From the NCBI GenBank assembly GCA_964058805.1, contig CAXKVV010000953.1, forward strand, positions 1 to 45,916: 45,916 nucleotides of DNA, read 5' to 3'. How positions within the stretch are numbered: the stretch's first letter is position 1; every line of letters starts with the position of its first letter. Under the pieces are notes generated by a model, which did not search any database, was not told the DNA's origin, and was given only the letters and a program-made list of their open reading frames with translations. Source of the DNA: Schoenoplectus triqueter. Its lineage: Eukaryota > Streptophyta > Magnoliopsida > Poales > Cyperaceae. Positions 38,828 to 45,916 of the stretch are shown here, one piece after another. The translations under genes were made by a program, and so were the position numbers.

Positions 38828-39255
38828 TGTTAAGAAACCATGATGACGTCACTACATCAGCTACGCCTACAATAACGTACATTTCCCGTATTTGACTTTT
38901 TGAATTGGTGTTCGCCAAAAGATAAATAATTAACAGTTAACAGATGAACAGTGTATTTTTTTAATGTAAAAAAAGCGAGAATCTTCATTATTCGGTTGTT
39001 GTCGTGTGAGTTTAACGGATAAGATAACAAAATAAAAATAAATATATGACGCCAATTCGTAAAGGACGCGACTAAGTAACAGTGTTAATCCTCTAAAAAT
39101 AAATATCATTTATATATGATTATCTGGAGAATGCGATTTTTTTAATTATTTACTAATAACACACACAAAATTAAACTACACAAAATAATATTTTCTCATA
39201 AAGCAACAAGTATACTTTAAATATATATATCTTTATACAATTTTATCAGTCTAAT
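38828..39255. other. Intergenic sequence between two transposons
   Basis: AT-rich; no gene, RNA gene or repeat recognised. Confidence 0.5.
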
Positions 39256-39354
39256 AATATATAGGAGGCTGATAATGGTCCCCAAAATTTTGTCCCCATA
39301 AATTATCCCCAAGTTGACCGCTGCGTCAAATACGGGGTCTCCTAATTATTTTAA

Positions 39355-39402
39355 AGAGGCTGATAATAGTCCCAAGTGTTTGTCCCCACAAAGTATCCCA
39401 AA
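39355..39402. repeat. Second copy of the transposon left end
   Basis: AGAGGCTGATAAT followed by TCCCA and TTTGTCCCCA repeats the 39263-39312 end with moderate divergence, 92 bp further in. Between them, GGGGTCTCCT at ~39334-39343 resembles the element's right end. The outer copy could therefore be a tiny internally deleted element or an end duplication. Confidence 0.6.
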
Positions 39403-40482
39403 TGTTTGAATGTACGAAGTCAGCGTGAATCTTCTAGTGATTGCACAGCGAAGGAAATGGCTCCGTAGCTATATATAAAAAATACACCTACTATTTATAC
39501 TAAGCGTAGCTGTCATCAACATTTACTATAAGATCAACATGTTAGTAGAGTTAAAATAGCAGTCAACAAAGTGTTTCAAACTAAATTTAGTGACCGATTC
39601 ACATATAAATTATTTATATCAATTATGTGTCATATTTATGCAGTTATACTAATAAACTTACTAACTATTTATAGCTTGCATTAACTATCACATGATATAA
39701 ACTATTTATAGTTATTAATAATATTATTTATATCGTTTGCGTATGTTATAATAACTATCATGATAATATTTTCCTGAATTACTATTTACATTTGTTACAC
39801 GACTATTTATCGTTGTTATATATTTTGTTTATATAATTGAACAAATAAATAATAGCCAGTTATCAAAGCTGTTTTAAGATAGCTGGTCTTTCAATAAAAG
39901 AAATATTTATATTATTCAACGGTCATGTTTATATTATTTCATGTAGTTATCTATAATTACTAAAATAATTTTTTAAATGATATGTGAGATATCTATGAAC
40001 TCGCTTTAGATACGAAGCGTCATCGCTCAAGTAGACAATGTCACAAATTTTTTAAATGATCCCCAACATCAAGTGTCATCGCTCAAGTTCGGAAATAAGA
40101 ATCCATATCTGAAATAAATGAAAATTAACATATCTGAAATAAATAAAAAATAAAATTATTAGTTTAATTTTATCAAATTAAAGAAAATAGTTAGATTTGT
40201 ACAATTAGTAATGACAAATCACGATTCTAGAAATTTTAAGCATGACACAAATATTATACATTTGTTGGTGCACTCTGATACAGTCAAAATCTAAAGAAAT
40301 TAAAAATCATTTATCAAATCAAACTGCTTAATCTCAATAAATTCTGTATTAACCAACGCATATCTGTCAATTTTTATTGTTACACATGTGATATAAGGTG
40401 CTACAAAATTAACTAAAAAAGAGAAATAAAAAAGATTAATCTATTACTTATACCGGTACATATCATGATATGTTTAACTTTG

Positions 40483-40650
40483 CTATGTTTTCATTGTTAA
40501 TCCATCTTTCTGTCCGCCTTTCTTTCTTTTTTGCCTCTTGATCGGTTCTTGAGTTTTGACTCCCAAAATAGAAGGATAAAGCACATCAACATAAAACCAA
40601 AATAAGACGTAAAAAAGAACATTAATAAAATTCAAAGAAAATTTTACATT
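40483..40650 (-). other. Short basic open frame inside the TIR element (possible captured exon)
   Basis: A minus-strand frame without an ATG runs to a TAG at 40485-40483. Its last ~28 residues are strongly basic (GVKTQEPIKRQKRKKGG then QKDGLTMKT) and are preceded by a pyrimidine-rich stretch ending TTTTGGGAG, which could act as a 3' splice site. It may be a fragment captured from a host gene or chance. I do not recognise the protein. Confidence 0.2.
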
Positions 40651-41213
40651 AAATATCTTTCATTTATTATACAGAGCATTTAACCAATTAAAAAAAAAGA
40701 AATCAAACAAATCTTTTGGGCTATAATGATAGTAAACATATAAATACATATTTGTGAAAGATAAATGACAGCAAAAAGTAACAAAGAAATAATTTCATAA
40801 TAAGTTAATAACCATATCAAATCATCAATAAGCCCTCAAATTCTCATGCATCTATTATTAAATTTAAACTTCTTACTCATATTGATGATCAGAGAGATGA
40901 CTGAAATGCCAGAACAATATCTAGATGTTGATTCTTCTGAGAAAATTTATCAAATGTCGGGGGCCTGAGATAATAATACTATATAATTGAAGAGTAGGTT
41001 TTAAATTTAAATAACATGAAGACTGAAAGAGTATTTATAAAAGAGGGAGAAGATTCAATTTTTTTTTAAACCAACCGATTTTGACTAAATGAAAAGGCGC
41101 TAGACACTTACCATAAAAAGAAAGACAAAAAATTAAAACGCCATCAAATTTGAAATGTTACGCTTGGGAATTTTATTTGGGGACAAAACGGTGGGGACTG
41201 TAATATTTATCCT

Positions 41214-43480
41214 AATATATATTCAATATAACAACATTCTAATTTATATTCAACATCAAAGTTATAATACATGAAACACATTTTAACATCATACGTTCTA
41301 AGGAAGAGAGAATTAAAAAAAAAATATGAAATGTTGAGCAATTAGTACGTACTTAATTAAAGAAATGTACGCTGTTGGCGCGGGGATTATGCGGGATGAA
41401 GGGTGCGGTAACAAAAGATTATCTCATTCGTAAATTCGCCATTCATATAAATTAATAATGCGCAATTGTGGGGGTACGGATTAAGAATGAATCTAGTGCG
41501 CCCATAATGATGCAGGTGAATAACGGATTTTTTTTCAATGATAGCGTTAGTTGGATGGTTTAGAACTCCCATGTGCTGTTGTTCCGATCGGAACTGTCGG
41601 ATTGTAAATTAAAAATTTAATTGATATATTTTCCCCCCTCTTAAAATTTCTCTCTTTGAAATATATCTGATTCGTCGATTTTTAATCTGATGATTCTAAT
41701 CAAGACAACAGGATTATGTTATGCAGAAAAGAATAACACAGATTCGGACTCGGTTCGTTTAATGCATTCAAGCAAAAAACTTCGTGTATTCTGATTTGAT
41801 TTTGAGTTGGTTTCAAACTTTGAATATAATGTGGGATGCGTTGGGATTCTATGTGAACTCCCCCTGGCGGTAACTGTGCGCTGTCAGAACTATGCAGCTT
41901 ATATTGGACAAATATGAACTCAAACAATTGTAATACATTTAACATCAACACAAATTAAATGTGACATTATTCCCGATTCAAAATTAACAGGATGATCATA
42001 TAATTCTGGTTGTTCACTTAAACTGCACAAACTAAAAAAAATTGACTTACAAATAATTCTGTCTATACTATCTACACTTTAGTAAATTGATCCATCTCCT
42101 TTTAATTTGAGAGGATTTTGTAGTACTGTAAATATAACTTGAGGAAAATAATGGACATGAAAAAAAAAAATAACCAAAGAAGAGACACTTCAATTTGAGT
42201 ACAAATGAAAACAAAAAAGATTTAGTAGTATTGACACCTTCCGTTTTTCTTTTCTTTTTTGCCTCCATTTTTTTATGTTCTGGAACAGCAGATCTAGTTA
42301 TCTTTCATTTTGTTTGTATTCCCTCAGTGGAAATGGGAAGAGTATAAAATACTTACTTCAATTAGTTGTTGAAAAATGCGTGGGGAGTTATAATATGGAA
42401 AGAGTATTGATTTTATGAAATTTGACATAGTACGAATATTGTTTTGATGATATAGCTGAAATAATATAATGAATAAACCAATCCTACATAATGATAATAT
42501 GTTTGTTCAAACAAAGTTGATTTGATGGAATACCGTTAACTACGACGCATCATAATGTGTTTGGATTCTGTTGTTATTTTGAAAATTGAACTTTTTTGAT
42601 AATCCAAAAATCCCATACGAGTACAAATGTGTTTTAAAAGTACAAAGGGAACTCGCTTCAGTAAATTTGAGGCCTTCAATCTTTTTAATTTGAAAAAAAA
42701 ATGTTCGAATTAATTGACAACGAATTCACTCGATAATTTTGAAAGCTATTAATTAAAAATTATATTTTATTTCAAGCCCAAAAATTTCAATGCATTTATA
42801 CATTATACATTGTCATACATATATAACAATTCATACAAACTAGGGCTGTAACTCGGGTTTCGCCCCGACAATATAGTCCTCAAATAAATAATTAACAATA
42901 TAAACTTTTTAATATATTTAATAGAATTTCACATTAAAAAAATTGGACACAATATATTTAAATGATAAATAATAATAAAATTATCATAATAAATATTATA
43001 ATAATAACTAATATAAATAAACACATAATAATCTATAAATTATCATATAAAAAAGTTGGATCATTTTAAGAGTTAAGTTTCACCTTAAGTATATTATACA
43101 CATTATTTTAAATTAGACGAGAGAAATAATTTTATATGAATCCTTGGATTCAAAAAGATGAAAAGATTTAAATAAAATCAATGATGGTGAAAAGTGATGA
43201 TGTGGCATGCTTAAAAAATTTGAAAGTTTAACATTCTTTATATATATTAAGAATTGAAACATTATATTTTTCAAACAAAAAATAATTTCAATGCAATTTA
43301 TACATTATACTTATATAAAATTGATACAATTAGATACGAATTTAATTGTTACAAAATACATAATATTTTAATAGGAAAAACTAGAGCGAAATTAGGTTTT
43401 ACATGTTGTATTTTTCCTTGTACCCTAATAAAAAGAACATTTTAATTTAAAGACTTGTGAGTCAGACAGTCAATGACACA
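41214..43480. other. Long AT-rich intergenic region without a recognisable gene
   Basis: Short minus-strand open frames at 41387-41572 (61 residues), 41700-41951 (83 residues) and 42068-42268 (low-complexity K/F-rich) show no family resemblance and lack supporting gene structure. A TAGGGCTG-type phrase at ~42842 resembles a hAT terminus, but no partner was found. AATTTCAATGCA followed by TTTATACATTATAC occurs at ~42783 and again, slightly altered, at ~43285, suggesting a dispersed repeat. Confidence 0.45.
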
Positions 43481-43483
43481 TTT

Positions 43484-43945
43484 TTGGTCGTTTATCTATT
43501 CCATATCATACCCAATAAGACGTGTATAGATACGATTTTATTTTTGTTAAGTTATCGGGTATGAGTATGAGTAAAAAAAATTCATCAACTTATCGGGTAA
43601 GAGTACGGGTAAGAACTATTTCTTATCCGTTATCTATTTCTTTGCTAATTATATTACAATCTATTCTATTGTTAATTATATTATAATATATTTCATTGAT
43701 AAAATCTTTTTCATTGCTAATTATATTATAATTTTTTTCTTTGCCAATTATTTTTTTCATTTTGAAAGCCGTTTGGCCGTTTATGTGACCCGTATCGTAC
43801 CCGATAAGACAAATATGAGTAATATTTTATTTTCAGTAAGTTATCGGATATGAATATGAATAAAAAAAAATTGATAACTTATCGGATATTGATATGAATA
43901 TGGATGAGGGATTTTAGTTACCCTATCATACTCATTGATGGTCCT
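43484..43945. repeat. Diverged direct duplication with internal tandem repeats
   Basis: Two related segments, ~43484-43620 and ~43773-43945, share in order GG(T/C)CGTTTAT, TACCC(A/G)ATAAGAC, AAGTTATCGG(G/A)TATGA and AACTTATCGG. Between them, TTGCTAATTATATTA or a close variant recurs at 43642, 43670, 43714 and 43741. TATCGGATATGAATATGAA-type sequences are common in plant repeats. No coding capacity; probably transposon-derived. Confidence 0.55.
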
Positions 43946-44500
43946 ACTTGTGAGAGTTCCAATTGCACAAAAAGAAAATAAAAGAAAAAATAAAGCCAAA
44001 AACAAGAATAAAACAGAAAAGAAAAGAGAAAAAAAGTTTAGTCCAGTAATTTTGTACTAGTTTTGTTGGTCCATGTGACTGTTGAGGACTTTCCAGGGTT
44101 TATTGAAATACAAAATCTGCCGTAATTTTTTTTTGGATGTATGAGATCTGAATTGTAATAAAATATGTGGAAACGGAGTCTGTTATATATAATTATAAAT
44201 AATCAATCTAAAAAGGACAGGCTTTGAAAGGTGGGCTGTTACATCAATAACTGGATTTTTGAAAAAATAGTGACCTTATTGTTGACTTGCGGTTTTTTTT
44301 CCAGGATCTCTTTTTGCTAGGCTGAGTCTTTATTTCAGAAGAATGTTAAGTAATTGCTATTAATTTCATCTAATGACTATTCAATTTGTAAACATGTATC
44401 CTAACAACAATGTAATTATGATAGTTATGAAATTATAAAATGTAATAATACCGGTGGAAGCCATGACTAAATAAAAAATATGTATATACATCCTTCAAAA
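43946..44500. other. AT-rich spacer with a purine tract
   Basis: A strongly A/G-biased stretch lies at about 43965-44036. Nothing else is recognised. Confidence 0.5.
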
Positions 44501-44611
44501 ATTGAGTCCGGAATATCAAATATTCATTGAGGATCAAGAAAGATAATAATTGAGTCTAGAATATATCAAATGTTCATTGAGGATAAAAAAAGACAAAATT
44601 GAGTGCATATC
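44501..44611 (+). repeat. Short tandem repeat, ~48-bp unit, 2.3 copies
   Basis: Units at 44501-44548 and 44549-44597 begin ATTGAGTC and contain ATATCAAAT(A/G)TTCATTGAGG. A third partial unit starts at 44598. The open frame at 44550-44738 lies over it and has no gene-like features. Confidence 0.8.
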
Positions 44612-44929
44612 ACGCAGAATCAAAGTTCATTATAGCGGTTTGAAGTTGAGGTGTTCAAATTTTGATTGTGACTTCATATCTCTTCTTTATTTTTCCCCTT
44701 CTTTCTTTTTCTCCGCCTCTCATCTCTTTTTTCTTTGAAGGAGGAAATGAGCGTTAAGACGATTATAGAATAAAATATGAGGATTATGAATTTCTGGAGC
44801 ATTAGATTGGGATGAAGGAATTGGGATGAAGGAATGAAAAGATTGACAACAGTAATTATTTGTGTGAGCGCAAAAAGTGAGATGTTGTTGATGGGCTCTT
44901 TTCAGTCAGTGACAAAATTCAAAAATGAC
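44612..44929. other. Non-coding spacer with a small 14-bp tandem duplication
   Basis: ATTGGGATGAAGGA occurs twice in tandem at 44806-44833. A C/T-rich stretch lies at ~44680-44735. No gene recognised. Confidence 0.5.
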
Positions 44930-45130
44930 CTTATAACAACAATTGTAAATAGAAACCATTGTAAAAGATATTTCTTAATAATGATTTTTAACAAAAAATA
45001 TTGTTAAAACCCATCTTTAATAACGGTTCCCAAAATAAACCATTGTTAAAGTTGTCATCAGATTTTTAATGTATTTGACCTCCACTTTAACAACATTTTT
45101 TTTATTTAGAAACGTTACAAAATAGTTGTT
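44930..45130. mobile_element. Transposon-like subterminal repeat region (left part)
   Basis: Short motifs related to AACGGTT / AACCATTGTTA recur in both orientations (e.g. AACCATTGT near 44956, TAACGGTTCCC near 45021, AACCATTGTTAAAG near 45039, TTTAACAACA near 45085). Arrays of this motif family are known from subterminal regions of plant CACTA and Mutator-like elements. I found no CACTA terminus, so the class is open. Confidence 0.4.
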
Positions 45131-45284
45131 TAATATTTTAAAATTGCCAAATATTAGCTCAGTTCTTTTTTGTGGTTGTATCATCCAATAATATTAATTT
45201 TTTTCCTTAAAAAATGGAAAAAAAATTAAAAAAAAAATATATATATTTTTTATCTTGGAATCACTTTGAACGGTTTAAATCAGT

Positions 45285-45313
45285 TTTTTTATTTCAAAAT
45301 TTGAAATAAAAAA
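45285..45313. repeat. 29-bp perfect palindrome
   Basis: TTTTTTATTTCAAA and TTTGAAATAAAAAA pair perfectly around a single A at 45299. Weaker complementarity (AATCAC/GTGATT) flanks it, so it may be the core of a small hairpin MITE. Confidence 0.8.
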
Positions 45314-45345
45314 TTATTTTTTAATATGTGATTCACAAAGATTTG

Positions 45346-45371
45346 ATATATATATATAGAGAGAGAGAGAG
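45346..45371. repeat. Compound AT/AG microsatellite
   Basis: A (TA)n run passes directly into a (GA)n run. It immediately precedes the MITE-like element starting at ~45375. Confidence 0.85.
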
Positions 45372-45379
45372 TTATGCTA

Positions 45380-45700
45380 CGGTTAGTCGTGAAATACAAA
45401 ACATTTTTGTATTTCGCGTCGTATCTTTTATTTTCGAATTCAAAATACCTATTCGACCGTTAAAGATGTTCTCCATATTGAAAATACATTGAGTTTATGA
45501 TTTCTAATAAGAATAATTTTCTAATCCTCAAAAAAATAAAAAAAATTCTAAAAAATATAAAATTTGATCTCTAAATATATTTTAATATGGAGAACACTTT
45601 GAATAGTTGGTTCGGTGTTTTGAATTAAAAAATGAGAGATACAACGCGAAGTACAAAAATATCAAAAAGTGTTAAAATAATTTCAACTATTAGGCAGTGG
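45380..45700. mobile_element. MITE-like element with long imperfect inverted repeats
   Basis: Arms 45404-45480 and 45585-45661 are imperfect reverse complements, sharing TTTTTGTA(T/C)TTCGCGT, GTATCT, AATTCAAAA and GTTCTCCATATT in order. Matching weakens outward (TTAGT...GAAAT) and inward. There is no coding capacity. It sits between two blocks of the same subterminal-repeat family, so it may be nested in an older element. Confidence 0.65.
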
Positions 45701-45916
45701 CATTTTGGAAAATAAGTTAAATTATTTTCTAATAGTTTGGAAAAAAAAAACGTTACAAAAACATGTCAGAAAATGTTAAAAAATTATTGGACAACCTTTG
45801 CTAATGGTTTCTTATGAAAAACTGTTTGGAAAACTTTTTGCGCTAGGTTTTGCTAACAGTTATTTATAAAAAACCGTTAGAAAACCTTTTTTATGCTAGG
45901 TTTTGCTAATAATTAT
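45701..45916. mobile_element. Transposon-like subterminal repeat region (right part, runs off window)
   Basis: Repeated GCTAA(T/C)(G/A)GTT and AAACCGTTAGAAAAC motifs occur in both orientations (near 45800, 45853, 45872, 45902), along with two copies of GCTAGGTTTTGCTAA. It matches in style the block at 44930-45130. The CGTTACAAAA phrase is also shared (near 45112 and 45750). Confidence 0.45.

Larger units (their letters stand above)
39263..41213. mobile_element. TIR-type DNA transposon derivative, ~1.95 kb, non-coding
   Basis: The left end (39263-39314) and the reverse complement of the right end (41213-41158) share an imperfect ~50-bp inverted repeat, including TCCCC, TTTTGTCCCC and a CCCAAG block. 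The flanks AATATAT at 39256-39262 and 41214-41220 (AATATATA if shifted by one base) may be the target-site duplication, but the surroundings are AT-rich. The interior has no transposase. It holds a partial direct duplication (GTCATCGCTCAAGT at 40019-40032 and 40075-40088) and AT-rich filler. The superfamily is unresolved; a 7-9 bp duplication would fit hAT or Mutator. Confidence 0.65.

Noticed and set aside
41387..41572. 61-residue ATG-initiated minus-strand frame
   Set aside because: No recognisable domain, no supporting exons or promoter, and a length easily reached by chance.
41700..41951. 83-residue minus-strand frame
   Set aside because: Not recognised as any family; an isolated frame in non-coding AT-rich sequence.
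42838..42880. TAGGGCTG phrase as the end of a second hAT element
   Set aside because: No complementary end or 8-bp duplication was found nearby.

Overview
The window looks like plant nuclear DNA, most likely a eudicot, from the edge of a centromeric or pericentromeric satellite block. The case rests on three things: AT-rich sequence throughout, a ~182-bp satellite monomer in a long array, and one intron-split gene of the plant DUF4057 (HN1-like) family flanked by non-autonomous DNA transposons. The species cannot be named from sequence alone.

Layout. (1) 1 to ~31025 is a single tandem array. Its higher-order repeat (HOR) unit is 3,247 bp and holds 18 diverged monomers, 17 of about 179-188 bp and one internally deleted (135 bp). 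The array has nine complete units plus a truncated tenth. Units are nearly identical to one another, while monomers within a unit are clearly diverged. The few unit-to-unit variants fall in runs of adjacent units, so the order of local amplification can be read. (2) ~31026-33022 is AT-rich flank and the likely 3' side of the gene. (3) 33023-35829 on the minus strand is an intact six-exon gene for a 295-residue DUF4057 protein, with a 12-nt in-frame microexon. It is transcribed toward the satellite. A purine-rich leader and a 16-bp poly-G/poly-C run lie just upstream. (4) 36020 to the end has no recognisable gene. It holds a hairpin MITE (37098-37318), a 650-bp hAT-type non-autonomous element with an exact 8-bp target-site duplication (38170-38819), a ~1.95-kb terminal-inverted-repeat element with a duplicated left end (39263-41213), several short tandem duplications, and a MITE sitting between two stretches of transposon-like subterminal repeats that run off the right edge.

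The most noteworthy part is the 18-monomer HOR: its alternating two-type monomer structure, its nested and partly conflicting unit variants, the conserved dyad-symmetric motifs in its monomers, and its abrupt edge about 2 kb from an apparently functional gene. I see no bacterial-type system, CRISPR array, rRNA or convincing tRNA. The short open frames inside the satellite recur only because the repeat recurs, and I do not regard them as genes.
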